A stretch of DNA of 64,000 bases from Nautilus pompilius (Eukaryota; Mollusca; Cephalopoda; Nautilida; Nautilidae), in contig JACATO010000308.1 in NCBI GenBank assembly GCA_018389105.1, positions 1-64,000 on the forward strand, in the 5' to 3' direction. The notes beneath the pieces were generated by a model. That model worked only from the letters and a program-made list of their open reading frames with translations, searched no databases and was not told the DNA's origin. Position 1 is the first letter of the stretch, and the number at the start of each line of letters is the position of its first letter. Both the position numbers and the translations under genes were made by a program. Shown here in pieces: positions 35,645-49,129 of the stretch.

Positions 35645-35865
35645 CAGGTCCCCTGGTTACGAACGTCCGTCCGACTCACGACGCTCCGTACACACGAACA
35701 GACCGCCCACCGTAAGGTCTGTTGATCATGGCTCCTAAACTGAAATCTGATGCAAGTGCTGGTGATGCATTAGAGTAGAGAAAAACAATAACGATGGAGG
35801 AGAAAGTTGACATTATAAAGCTTTCTGAAAGAGGTGAGACGTTGACAAATATTGGCAGGGCCGGC
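35645..35865 (+). mobile_element. 5' fragment of a Tigger/pogo transposon
   Basis: Starts after a TA (35643-35644) with CAGGTCCCCTGGTTACGAAC, a Tigger-type terminus. It then encodes a transposase N-terminus: MAPKLKSDASAGDALE, a stop, then ITMEEKVDIIKLSERGE, the CENP-B-like helix-turn-helix start. The frame is lost at 35866, where an unrelated element begins. It is a truncated relic. Confidence 0.75.
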
Positions 35866-36938
35866 TTTAAGCCAATTGGGCCCCGCGCTAGGGTAAACTA
35901 TCTATATATCCATTGGTGGACATGGGGGAATGTGGCGTATACCTACTTCTCAATTTCCAGGTTTTTTGTATGTTCAATGTCTACTAATGGAGATGTTTAT
36001 TATTAGCTACAGTTTCAGGCATAGGAGGGCATTGTGGGTAGCCACCTGCACCAGTTTGTTGGGCCCAAGTTGGCCTAAAGCCGAGCAGGGTACTATGCCA
36101 CTGTCCAGTCCTTGTAGCATGCCCTGTCTGTCTGACCACATGCATCGTGGTCCGAGTGTTTTAGCCAACGGGATCGCGGCTCAAATGTGTCAGTCTTAGT
36201 GCGGTAACAGTTCGAGTTCCGTCCGGCCCCCGTCGTGTATTGTCCGTGTTTCTATCAGGGTGGCGGAGCGACAGGAAGTTGTCGGGGGCCGGTGATGCAA
36301 GTGTAAGTTACCACAGAGGCCTGGACACCTCGCCGGGGGGGGGGGGGGGATACAATGTTTTTCTGTTATGATTTTTCTTATTTTACGTTTAAAAACCTTT
36401 ATGCGCCCCCGAGAAAATTTAATGCCCGTCCACAACTCTGTTTCTCCTGCCGGGTCTGCATCCCTTGTTAAGTTTCTATCAATAAAAATGTATTTGTTTA
36501 TTTGCATCTTTTATTCAGTTATCATAATAAAACAGATAATATAGATTAATGGATAATATACTAAAACAGTAAAAGCGGTTCATTTGGAACGTTGGTCAGT
36601 TGGAGGTTAAGGGATGGGAGTGGCCACTGGGTGGCTTTGTGAAGGATAAAGTAAGGTAACCCAGTCCCACTAACTAATCCCACTACTAAAAGACATTGCA
36701 GAGAAAAAAGCGAGAAAGATACCTTTTTTTATAAGAAAATGCAGTTTTTTGAAATCCAAAAAAAACAATTTGTTTCCAACAATGCTGTTCAATTACATTT
36801 TGAATGTTTTTTTCTAAACAAAAAATACAATTAAAAGTTCTAATAAATCATTTCACTAAAACAGACCTTGACTGTGAGCCTGGGGGCCCCACCAAAAATG
36901 TTCCCAATTCAGCCCTGCAGCTCCTAGGGCAGGCCCTG
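35866..36938. mobile_element. Element with short CAGGGCC termini, inserted in Tigger debris
   Basis: Begins CAGGGCCGGCTTTAAG and ends with the complement of CAGGGCCTGCCCTAGG, giving short imperfect terminal inverted repeats like hAT ends. It is GC-richer than its flanks and has a run of about 15 G near 36334. The flanking 8-mers differ (AATATTGG and GATGGGGG), so a target duplication is not supported and the right boundary may be chimeric. There is no transposase; it is non-autonomous or decayed. Confidence 0.5.
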
Positions 36939-36946
36939 GATGGGGG

Positions 36947-37335
<389 letters not shown>

Positions 37336-38118
37336 GCATATGGTAGTTGGTATTGGTGTCTCAAAGGCATGACAGAACACCATCACTTAACATTAATCTT
37401 TAGTAATTTTAAAAAGAATTTTGTGTATTTTCTGTTTATGAAATTTTAACCAACATTATTTGCTTTATATTTTAATCCACAATGGAATACAATTTTGTTA
37501 CACATTATAAGGGCAAAAAATAATTACAAATTGCGTAGGTATTTAGCATTCTTTTCATTTTCCAAATAATTACCAATACCCAGTTAGTACCAATGGCAAT
37601 ATTAAGGTTTTTGTGGCTTTTCCTAGTGAATGCAAAAACTAGACTAAAAAAGAACAAAAAGCTGACCCCAGTTTCAAACCATGTCACTGTAACAGCATAA
37701 ATAAATAATTAAAATTTTGATATCGCTGCAGCCCTTCCTAACTTTCAAAACAACAAAAGAATTCTTCAGAAAAATGGAGATGAACTATTTAATTTGTTTT
37801 AAGAATAGTTATTTGTTTCCATATCAACTATTAACAGTTAATATTTAAAGTAAACCATAATCTGAACATGCAATGAATAATATAGAATTCAAAGACAAAA
37901 TGTTGTTTGCAACTACGTTTGATAGTAGAAAGTGGGCATCCTAGTTAATTCTATTATCACCACTGAACAGAAACAAGTTCTAAAAGTCATCTGACTAAAA
38001 CTGTTAAAACACAGTAATTCCAGACTAGTTTAGTACCTGTATCACAAATGTGCAAAGAAAATACCTGCTGGTTGATCGCTTTTTCGAAACCAAACGTGTC
38101 TCAAGTGTGAAGCATGTG
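37336..38118. other. Gene-free AT-rich stretch
   Basis: Lies between the two local duplicates. No gene or repeat is recognised. Confidence 0.5.
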
Positions 38119-38313
38119 CAGTGAAACCTCGATTTAATGGACTAATAGGAAGGGTGTCCGTTGATATCAGGAGTCCATTTAATCCTGACGTTTACAGACG
38201 CATGCGCAAAAGGCGCCAGATGAAAACCTTTTTCACACAGTTCTACACGAATTTTTGCTGGTGCACCAGACTGTGTCCGTTTGATGGGGGTCCATTAAAT
38301 TGAGGTATTACTG
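38119..38313. mobile_element. Tigger-type MITE (~195 bp)
   Basis: Left end CAGTGAAACCTCGATTTAAT and right end the complement of CAGTAATACCTCAATTTAAT form imperfect terminal inverted repeats of Tigger/pogo type. TA follows the right end, but the left flank is TG, so the target duplication has decayed. The interior is too short to code for a transposase. Confidence 0.8.
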
Positions 38314-38555
38314 TATAATTTTTCACCTCTATAGACAAATAATCATTTTTTAAAAGCCCAATCCAAATTATTATTATTATTATTATTTTTTTTTTTTTTT
38401 GGAGACTTCCCTTCAAACTATTCTGTATCCAACAGTGAATTGCCCCCTCTATATCACTCAATCAGGAGTAATGACCATACTAGGGATAATTGAAAACAAC
38501 ATGAAGATATGGTTCTTTATACAAATAAATTTAAAATCACAATAATGAAAATGAT
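38284..38555 (+). repeat. Local duplication, copy 2
   Basis: Counterpart of 36947-37335; the first 30 bp are the right end of the MITE at 38119. Confidence 0.88.
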
Positions 38556-39119
38556 ATGAAGAAATTACAAATTAAAAGCAGCAAATCTTTCTTTTTTTTT
38601 CTTCTCACGTTTTGATAAAATAAAATATGCTTCTCCACTAAGAAAAAGGTCAACCTGTCCTACATCTTTACTGACAGAGCTGAATAACTGCATAGAACTG
38701 ACTGTTGTAAGGACCACAACTATGTTAATTAAATGTGTGGCAAAATTTTAACAAAGGTTGGGTGCCATGATGGACTCATCTTATATCAAAATTTGTAAAA
38801 ATTAAAGTGAAGTAAAACTTTTTTACCCTTGGAAAAAATACATTATTAATAATAATAATAATATAGTAAACTACCTATATGCAACATCCACTTATGAAAT
38901 TGTTTTCAAATGTGTCACCTGTTATTCAAACATGTTAGCTTTTTGTGGAAAACAGTAAATAAATATAAGCAACAGAGTGGAATTCTTTATGCTGATACTC
39001 TGCCAAGCTACTTTCCACAGCACAAGAAGTCTATACCCTGTTTACCTGTGAATTAGGAAGATTTTGTATCAACATCTGGTCCCAGTTTCCCTCCATTGAG
39101 AGAGAGCTTTCTTTAATTC

Positions 39120-39425
39120 CATCAAGCTACCAGGACATAGTTGGTTTGCTTTTTAGCTGGTAATCCAGAAGCTGCCACAGATCTCAACTGGATTTATGTC
39201 ATGATTTTGGGATACCCAGGGTAAAAAGCTGATTGTCTTGAGTTCTCTTCCTAATTGGTCATATGAGGCATGTATGCCTTGTTCAATAAAAGGTAGATGT
39301 ATCTTTAAAATAGCAACATACCTGGCAGAATTGTGATGTTCTTTGATGAACACCAATTCTGTATTTATACCGTGAAAGATTAAACCCCCATACCATAATA
39401 GTCCTGTCTCCTTATTTCACCTTTT
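39120..39425 (-). mobile_element. Tc1-like transposase remnant
   Basis: On the minus strand a decayed frame reads ELVFIKEHHNSARYVAILK (partly through a frameshift) and then FLPWVSQNHDINPVEICGSF. These match the G-K-T-x-L-V-F-I...N-S-x-x-Y-x-x-I-L block and the W-P-S-Q-S-P-D-L-N-P-I-E block of Tc1 transposases. The segment with the second catalytic Asp is deleted between them. No terminal repeats were found. Confidence 0.7.
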
Positions 39426-42400
39426 CTCCATGAGTTAATGCATATTTGTGTAAACACAGAACATTTAAATCTGTGAAGCTTAATAGGTTTTCTTACTTTT
39501 CACTATGTGGCAATTTAAATGAACTCCTAGTTTTATTAGGATTCCACTGGGTGGAGTTCATTGTGTGAAAATGTCATTAATTGATTACCTAAATCTTCTA
39601 GGGTGGAAAGGGGAATTTTTTTAAGTAATATTTCTTAGCTTTTAGTTATATGTACTGTATTTATGAGCAGTTATTTAGCTCGTAACGACAATGAACCTTA
39701 GTGGAGAAAGTATGGAATCTGGGACTCTGTCTGTCTGTATTTCCTAGTACACCTCCAATTTTTATACACAGTTAATGAATTTTTAGCACTGTAGATAGAT
39801 ATATGTAATCCAACAAGAAATCACCTCAATCCAGAAAATGGTAAAAAGTAGATGTTTCTGCATTATAATTTAAGAGCTTTTGTGAAAAAAGTATAGCCTA
39901 ACATTCAAATTCAGACATTAATAATTGTTTATAATTTCAGATAATTTAAATATCCAGTCATTAAACTGGAAACATCTCACTTTTAAAAGTTTGATGCGTA
40001 TAAAGTTGAAGATACTGATGAATCATCTTTCTGAATGAAAACAAAACTTATTTACTCATTTAATAATCAAAATTAAGTAGCAACTCTGGTGATTATTTAC
40101 AAAGTAAATGGAAAATAAATATACATAAATGCAGGACCCCTGATTACCCTTGGTAGCCCTGCATAGATGTTACACCACATGAAAGCAAGACAAAAATAGC
40201 AATGCGAAGTAAATGAATCATTTTAGTGTTTGTTTTTCTCTCACTTTTATTAACTCTTAATGATCCTGAATCTCTCTCACTACAAATGATCTTAATTTTC
40301 CCTCATTTATTTTAAGAGCAATAACACTAAATTTTCTACTTTTTATCTATAACTTCTAATTTATTCTTTAATGACAGTTTCTTTCATACTTTTAGCAAAT
40401 TCCGAAATAAATTCTAAACATAACTGAAAACAAATAACATTTTATATTGAATTTGAAATGTGATAAAAATTTTATTAAATTGCATAATCAGTTTTGTTGT
40501 TTTTAAAATATATTTTAAAAAATTAGTTGGTGATGGAAAATCTAAATAATATAAATTTTAATCAGCTTTTTGCAAAGTCCAATGTGTATCATGTTTTTTT
40601 TTTTATTTAAACTGAATCTAAATTTAAAACATTCTATTTGTTAAGCACTGACTGGGAAGAGTATCTCAAAAAATTACCTCTAGTTTTCTACCATATCTTT
40701 CTGTATCAGTGGTCTTTCCATTTCAAAATTAAAAATACTGATGGAATGGGCACATCTTAAAATGGTGAATTAGATCCAAGTATTAAACTTCTACCAATCT
40801 ATTTTTCATCTTTCTACACTTACAAACACCATTAATTAAATGCTTACTACTAATTTTAGTTTGTTTTATATTTTTAGCTTCAGCTTTTTGTCCATTAGAG
40901 TAAACTGGTCCTCTCTGAAACAAAGTGACTATTGCACCTAAAGATGGTAAAATAATTTTTCAATATTCAGTCCCCTTTATTTATTCTGTATGCTCATAAC
41001 AAATTTCACTAACTCTGGATAACTCTTTTGGTTGGATTTATGTCATAAGACTATTCAATTAAACCATTAATAGAGATGCTTAGGAGGTAAATTCCCTAAA
41101 ACAGATCCAATCAAAATAGGTAAAAAAATTTTTTATTTTATCGTATATTATTCATTTGTGGCATAGTATTTTTAAATCAAGATCCTGACCTTTTTCAGTT
41201 CAATTTTTTTTTCTTCTTATAAAAATTGTAAAAAAAAACAAACATGTAACTGATCTTTATTCAATTTCATTCCCCCAAGTGCTCTCATCAATTTGTGTTT
41301 CCAACATTCATTTAAAGAAAGCCCATGAGAAATGTATTGCTCTATTAGAAAAAAAATGTATAAAAGGAACTTAGAAGTCAAGTTCAACTTATTACCATCT
41401 GGTTGAACACTTATAATTCTAGTAGACAAAATAGCTACAAAGGTCAGAGTCTCTGCAGGTCAATTTTAATTAAAAGTAATCTTAAGCTTTACATTTGCTA
41501 TACTATATTTTAGCCTTTGTGATTATCTACTTCAAAAACAATCATTGGTTAATGTGCTTGAAGCTCAATAGTTGTATCTTCATTACCAAAATGTCATATC
41601 TGCTACATAAAACTTCTTTAAAGTCTCCCATTTCTTTATAAATCCTACTAAAATTATTTCTTCTAAAATATGGATTTAGATCAAGAGCATACTATCTATC
41701 ACTGTTTAGAAGAACATAAGATTTAGCAATCAAGCAATCATTAAATGTAGGGTTTTCTTGGTTATTATCTATATTATTTGAAATCCTAACACACTATATT
41801 TAGGTTTTTCTATTCCTGCTGAAATAGTTAACTGCCAATCAGAATTAGTACTTTGTGAAACTGCAATCAAATCACGTTGCCTATTTGCATAACCAATATA
41901 TAGTCAGTTTACTTTGAAGCTTCTTAACAAATTTTAGTTTCTCGTCATTAGACAACTCTATTTGTGGTACATGAGTGCTGTTTTCAAGAAATTAACTTTT
42001 CACACTAACTCTGTCTGCTTTCAAAATTGTGTCATTATCTCCCTTCTTCACCAAAATTATTTGCTACTTCATTCCAAACACCATTGGTTTTATAGATATC
42101 TAACCAGACCAACAAGAACTGTTTTCACAATGCTGGTATCTGGTCCTGGCAAATTTGGAGAGCTAGAAGGATGTGGACCAACCTATCAAGTTTTATGGTC
42201 CGATTTCAAACACACTGGACAGAATGGAGGACGTAATTAATGAATTGGACAATGGCTGACAGTGAAATTGCAGCTGTCATTTGTGATAATTTTCATAATA
42301 CATAAACAGAAAACAAGAGCAGTAATGTATATATGACAGACATTTAAAAAGTAAATGGTGCTAGGATTGTCAGATAATAAAAATATTGTTTTACTGCTTT

Positions 42401-42939
42401 TTTAAAAATTATTTATTTTTATATAATTGATAAATGCACATGGAAGTTCAGGTGCTTTACATCTTTTTTCTCCTTGAAGAGTGTGGATCCCTTCTGGTAA
42501 TTTTTATTTGTTTTTGAATAATTGCCTGGGAAAATATTTAAATATAATAAAAATAAAAAGCATTACTAGCTACTTATTAATAAATAAAGTAATTTTTCCA
42601 CAATTTTGTATTCTACAAACCTATTATAATATTAGGTTCATTTATCTAAAATTGAAAAGTGGCAATCAATATTTTCTCACCATTTGTACAACACTCTCAA
42701 CACCAATCATTAACAAAAGTATACAAAAACATTGCTTTCTCTACAATTTTCATACCTTGGAAATAAACAAAAGACAAAAATGTCATGTGGTTGTTTCTTT
42801 TTTCCATAGTCAATGTCTTTAAAATTGAATTACTTTAAATTAACCTAGAATCTGTCTTTCACAATGAAAAACAGATTTGCTTTCGTAAAAACAAAATTTC
42901 CTCTTTTCTTTATCCATTAATGAGAAATTGATATTTTAG
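39426..42939. other. Gene-free AT-rich stretch
   Basis: Very AT-rich. The plus-strand frame 41962-42240 ends in a less biased segment (SGPGKFGELEGCGPTYQVLW) that might be an old coding or repeat fragment, but I cannot assign it. Otherwise nothing is seen; the part next to 42939 probably includes the 3' untranslated region of the SH2 gene. Confidence 0.45.
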
Positions 42940-45900
42940 TCAGGGGAAATACTGTTGCTTCTTTTGAAGAAGCCAGAATGGTATTCCAGATCCATTGTAT
43001 ATTTTGGCCATTCTCTCCCAGTGTACCTCAGTCATTTGCTTAATGATCTCATCAGAAAGTGTCCATGCTGTCTGGCCAGTTGAATCCTGGTAAAACACTT
43101 TTCCATACTTGCTGTAATGAACAGTTATTTTTCCAGGCATCTTTGAATCTGAAAACCTGATTCCACAAGCACACCGCTCTTCATTTAAGTGAAGGTTCAT
43201 CTTCAACTGTTCAACATTGTTTTTATATGGATTTCGTGTATATGTGTAGTACACATCCAGTTTTGAAGGGCTACTAGCCATGTTAGAAGATGGTGGTGGA
43301 GCAGGAGGGCAGGAGTCCAGCCCCTGGGGTGTACACTCACTGGGTAAAAATGAGGGTGACATATCTCCAAACATCCAATTGTTCTCTGGGCAGAATGTGT
43401 TGTCAGAGTGATCAAAAACGTTGTTAACATTGTGCAGGGAGTTGGAATGGGCAAAAATAGTGGTACTGATGACTGGTGACTCTGCAGGAAAACATCCATG
43501 CTCTAAGCTGTTGTTGCCCAACCTGTTATTTAGCATCTGTAATCTGCTGTAGATTTTGTTCTCATTAGGAATGGGATACAACAGCTTCACGTTATCAATT
43601 TTTTCCTGGTTTTTTATTGGATTCATTTTGTAATGAGACACCAACTTATCCAAGGTGCCAAATTTATTTTCTTTAACTAAATAGAAAAGCCTGCCAGAGT
43701 CACTATTTTCAATGGCAATGTTTATATGCTTAAAGTTCTTCTTTGGAACACTACAATTTAAAAAAGAGAAAGTGTGATTAAATAGCCTGAACCTAATTTA
43801 ATTTTAGATAATTTTTTTTACTAAAGTTATCAGCAATAAAAAAAAATTAATATTACAAGTCAGAAAGAAGAGTAATCTTTAGAATGCTGTCCCGTACACC
43901 TTATGGAGAAATGAGCCACATCAGCTGAACAAGAAGTTAACTTTGGATCAATATTTCACAACTAAAAATGAAAGAACAGAGAGATGGCTGGCAGACTGCA
44001 TATAGATGCTTTGCTTTTGCCATTGGTGTATTTGTATGAGAACTATATAAATTCTGAAAATTGAAACAAAAAAGTGAAATTTGCAGACTGTGTTTTTTTT
44101 TATACCTTAAACAAGCCAAAGATACTGGTAGCACTGACTGCAATTAAATCATTCTGAAAGACTCTATGAACAAAAAATAGCTTCAAATTTCCTGCCAATA
44201 TAAGAAAACAATAGCTAATTAGCTTGAAAAGATTATTATATAACTGTAGTAAACTTAGTGTACAGAAAGCATATTGCCTGCTTGAAATTAAAAACCAGAT
44301 TACTAAGAACTAATGTATACAGTAAATCTTAACAGTTCTAATTTTTCACATCATTAGCTCTACCATGGCGTGTATCCAGAGTTTATTTCTGCTTCTACAA
44401 GGGAGATATTGCATACTTTCTTTCTTCAAAGCAACTGTATCATGTGTGATGTTGATTCTATAAAAGTGAAAGACCTATCACTTTTTTTTCTATTTTTGAA
44501 ACTAAATTTCCTTTCCTCATTTACAGTGCAAGATATAACCAGTAAAGCAATTGGTTTGTATTAACTGTTAAGTATGCTAGGTTTTCTTTTTATTTATAAT
44601 AGGATATTCTACAAATTAACCATGTCAAAACAAAGTTCATCATCTTTAATACTCCTCATTTACCCTACTTATTATTAAATAAAGTATTTTTTTAAAATTC
44701 AAAGCAAATTATTTTTGCAGCTTTTACATAAAATTTAAAAATTAGATGTACACGAAGAATGACGAGATGAATGTTGTGTAGTTTGACTGAATTTTAAAAT
44801 AGCGTTGATGAATGTTTCTTATCCCTGGAAAGCCATAAATAAATATTTCTCTCTAACAGCTAAAGGAAAAACTACAAATTAAAATATTAAAAATATTCAT
44901 TTTCTGGTCCACACAAGAATGAAGCGACATCCATTTTTATTCAAAATCCCTCCTCCAAGGGTTCAACAAGCAAAAAATGTATTATATCTGGCCGCTATTA
45001 TATATCGGAGTTATCTCCCTTGAGCTAAATCCCTTTCTCCAGGCATTTTAAAATAAAGATGAAAATTTTGATAGGGGATTTCTTTCCAAACAAGATTAAT
45101 TTATTTCTGATTTCCTATCCCTGCACTTTAAAAAATAAAACTACAAAATGCTGCATGTGTAATTTATCAAAATTCCAGCTGACTTTTAGTTGGTCTTTTT
45201 TCCTTCCCAATACTTGCCTACAAAAAAATTTCTGGAAATGCTCCACAGACAATGGTGAATAGCTTTGTGTTGATAATGATGTAGCTAAATTTAACCATCA
45301 CTTCTGTTAACAAGTGGCAGAGGTGTTTGTTGAATAAAAGCCAAAATGTTTTTATATAATAGAAAACCACAAAACACAAAACCAGCTTTTTTTAGATAAA
45401 AGTTCTCCATACATTATCTACATAAGAAACCTGATATAGAGGACAACACGTTTTGCTTTAATAGTTTAATATTACCACCATTTTATTTTGATTTGTTCAA
45501 AATTGATAGTTATTTACTAACCATTTACTAGTAAATAAATAATGTATTCTTGATTTTTTTTCCTCTGATCATGTAATAATTTTTAATGAAACCAATGTCT
45601 GTCTTTCTTTCACCACTGAGTGCACATCAACATGGCTACTTTTTTTTCATCTAATAGTCAATCTATATACTCAATGGTAGTTTCCTTGGTGTGTAGCAAG
45701 CCTGCTCTTCAGTATGTTCAGCTGATATGTCCCATTCATTCAGAATACCACACATGAGAGAACTATTACAGTATAATGATGATGGGCCAGAAAAAATCAA
45801 CAATAATTCTCAAAGAAAATTATAACTTTTGTTTGGGTGTTATTGTTTTACAAGTGTTGCATTGTTGTTGTTGTTGTCTAAGAAAGTTCTAATTATCAAA

Positions 45901-48085
45901 GTCTAGAAAAAAAAATGTAATGTAGCTTGACCAGTTTCACATTTGGCTATGTAGGTGTATGTGAGGAAGGTAATAAATGAGTAAAGCCTGAGGATACCAG
46001 GTGTTCATACTAGATGGCCAGCCACCCAACCTCTGCCAGAGAGACAGGGAGGCACCCAAGGTGTGATAAGGTTTGTGATCAACTTGGAAATTTGTGGACT
46101 TACATATTCCAGGATATGATGCTGTTAAGATGTTAACTGATCTTTAAATAGTCACTAAAACAACAAATAAATACTTGTAGTTATTTTACAGGTCTTCATT
46201 ATTAAGACAGACATAAAATAACTTTTGTTTTTCAGCTTCTACCAAACATAAAACCAAAAAGCCTCAACTAGATAATCAGTCAATCTGTCTGTCTGATTAG
46301 AAAGTAATACATCTTCCTGCCCCTTTTTGCTTTGTTTCTCAAACTATTCAACCAAAACATTTATTTTCTTAGATCCTTTTTTGCGTGAGGAACTACCAAT
46401 CTAAATTACAAAGATCTGATAGTTTTGCTGTATTTGGTAAAAATATTTTTTTTAAATTTTCTATATAATAATAATAATTCCTTTTTTATTATTTATTTAC
46501 ATGCATGTATTTATTATTTGCAGTAACAGAGCTTAAATCTAAACTTTGGACAATATTGATCAAAGATTTTTATTCTCATGAGTAAGTAAATGACAATTAA
46601 TTTGCTTATGAAGATCTTGTGCAATTACATGGGTCCACTTTCCATGGTGCAAACTCACACTCGATACTAGCAACTGAAAAAGCCAATTTCAGAAACAATG
46701 AAAAATAAACTTCAGTCAGAGTTAAATATAGAAGTAATATGTATACTCACACTACAGTTATGGCCAAAAACCCATCACCCTTGGAACTTTTTCTTATAAT
46801 GAAGTCTCCCACCTTGCAATTTTTAGACTTTAAAAATTTGACTGCCTACAATGAAAGGAAGTGAATTAATTCATAATATCACCAATCAATTGAGAACGTC
46901 TTCCACAATGTCTGTCATTTAGTGAACTAGCTTTAAATCTCTTTGTATCACTCACCTGCTCTGAGCTATAGATGTTGTCATAGTAGTAAGGCAGGTCACA
47001 GAAGTCACCATAACTTCCACTGCTATCCAAGCTGATTGATTTTCCAAAGGAACTAAATGATGGATGATGTGTTATTGGTGGCAATGGAGGCGAAATGTCT
47101 CTGTTCATCATTGGCTTTGGCATTCCAAAAACATTAACTGAAACAAACCATAACAGTCCACTGTGCATAAATTGTTTTTTTTTACATATTATTAATTAAT
47201 GCTGTTGATGATTGACATGTACTGGAAAGGAACTATTAAAAGCAAAATATAAGGAACTGTTCAGTCAGCTTTGAAGTTCTATTGGAGACCAGACAAGTTA
47301 AAAACTAGGTTCCCTAACCAGTTTGCACAATGTGGTTGAATTGGCTAAACTTTTTTCTCAACCAGGTATATTTAATTTTATTCTCAATACAAACAGTTTA
47401 TGTCTGTGCAGCACTATAGTCTTATAAGTTTCTGTCAACAAATTTATAGTCATGTGGACTGCTTTCCAAGTCATTATAAATAATGCCTGCTCCCGCATCC
47501 ACCATCTTGGGCTTCATGGTTTGAAATTCTGAATAAAACAATGCGTCTACAATCTGGATTCCTTTTATCTCTCAGATCAGTTACTAAATCAAACTAGAAC
47601 ACACAGGCATCTAAATAAATGAGTTTTCTGGTAGTTAACGCCTATCTAATGTGTAAACTGAGATAATGACACTAATGCTAATGGGGAGAAATTAACAATT
47701 TTTTTAATTTATAGTTAATATGTCGACAACCACAATCCTTGCAACATGGCCTTAAAAGTGATTCCTTATCAATCACTTCAAATCATCTTTGAAAAGCTGG
47801 TAGCTAAAAGGGAAGAGGTACCAGAAGAGTAGTTGTTTCCAAAGAACTTAAGTCATATTTCCCATTGATGTTAAGAACTAGTACTCAATACATAGCAATA
47901 AAAAATAACATTGATAATAAATATTTATAAAAATAATAGATTAGTTTCAACTGAAAAGTGGCTGAAAGTAAATAAATATGTTAATATTATATTATAAAGA
48001 CAATACAGTTTCAATAATAAAAATAATAATAGTAGTACAAATCAGAATTCAAATATAACTTACCAGATGGAGCATAATGATTCAT
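42940..48085 (-). CDS. SH2-domain protein, four coding exons
   Basis: Exons 48085-48064 (extending to 48102 if internal), 47137-46956, 46845-46751 and 43750-42940 have consensus donors (GTAAG, GTGAGTG, GTGAGTA), AG acceptors and matching phases, giving 369 residues. Residues 1-67 contain PPLPP and a tyrosine-rich GDFCDLPYYYDNIYSS. The SH2 domain spans about 62-155: GDFIIRKS has the phosphotyrosine-binding Arg at 86, followed by FKHINIAI, YLVKENKFGTLDKLVSHYK and VKLLYPIP. The rest is a Ser/Pro-rich linker and a conserved-looking tail with CACGIRFSDSK, GKVFYQDSTGQTAW and HWERMAKIYNGS. SH2 domains bind phosphotyrosine, so adaptor-like signalling is likely. No kinase, SH3 or phosphatase domain is seen. 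The exact family is not recognised, and exons upstream of 48102 are possible. Confidence 0.82.
43751..46750 (-). other. Long intron of the SH2 gene
   Basis: A 3-kb AT-rich intron between the two exons that make up the SH2 domain. No nested gene or recognised transposon is seen. It contains a short TTG run near 45865. Confidence 0.6.
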
Positions 48086-48523
48086 GTCAGTTAATGTAAT
48101 CTCTGCAAAAGCAACTTTGTTCTATTTACAGTAATAATCAAAGTTCACAGGTAATAACTTTTAGTTTAATTGTTCACACACTCCTAAACTGCTTGTCTAT
48201 GTATGCTCCACAAGCTATAATTTCTGTAAAAGCAGGTGTAAAAACAAAAATGTCAGACTCCTACTTGTGTGATTTAGAGAGTTAAATGAGTTTTTTTTTC
48301 TCTGACCAAAAAGTAGCAATTGAAATTTTGGACTGTTTCCTTTCCGACTGACAAATGATAACTGCTCAGAGCCTCTCTCAGTGAACATCTATATTTAATA
48401 CCAGATAGTGATAAGAAATATTGGAGCAGACCAAACCTAGGTAAACATTTGGTTTCAGCCTCTCATGATGGCATACCCAGAATCAGTGGTGGTCTAGCCG
48501 AAGAGCAACTGCCAACTGCCCCA

Positions 48524-48742
48524 TCATCCACATGATATACCATTTCCTGGGATAAGCCAACAGCTGTTTTTGAACTCATTCACTGGAATATCATCTGAAT
48601 TATTACCTCCCAGAGCCATGATAAAAAATGATGCTAAAGTAGCTACAAAGTACACGAAGGATAGTTCTCCTGCAATTTCACATTTAATGCCTGTGTTTTC
48701 CATTCTCCAGTTACACTTTGCCTTTTTAGGGTATGCCTCCAT
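48524..48742 (-). other. Candidate membrane-segment exon upstream of the SH2 gene
   Basis: An open frame of 72 codons containing a ~19-residue hydrophobic stretch (LSFVYFVATLASFFIMAL). A donor-like GAG|GTAATA at 48607 leaves one base (G). The next exon's acceptor at 48102 starts AG-ATT in frame with the SH2 protein, so splicing would give ...MALG-E-ITLTD-MNHY without a frame break. The acceptor side (AAATTGCAG at about 48670) has a poor pyrimidine tract. This could be the transmembrane or signal-anchor part of the SH2 protein, or chance. Confidence 0.35.
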
Positions 48743-49129
48743 GTCTTAGTTGATTTTGATGTTTGCTTGCTTGTATTTTTAATTGCTGCTAAATTTATAC
48801 TTTATTTTTAAAAACTGAATATATAATACCATATTTAAATTTGTCAGCATACAATGTAAACTAAAATGTCTTCTTTTAATTAACTTTATCTATGATTTTC
48901 TTACATATTCTGTTTCTTACTCTTTACATCTATTACTAGCAAGCATCTTTATCCCTATCTTTCTCATATATTTCATCTACATTGTACATTTTCTCTGATA
49001 TCTATCTTTGTCTCCTACCATCACTGTTACTATCCTGCTTTATATCATTAAATGTAAATTTTAATTTATTCAAGAAAAGATAAAAAATAATACATTTGAC
49101 TTTTTTTTAAATTTTAAAATAAAATCAAA

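Noticed and set aside
35858..36946. 8-bp target duplication for the CAGGGCC-ended element
   Set aside because: The flanking 8-mers AATATTGG and GATGGGGG do not match.
41962..42240. 92-codon plus-strand frame as a gene
   Set aside because: Only the last third looks protein-like; there is no family match, no clear splice context and heavy AT bias.
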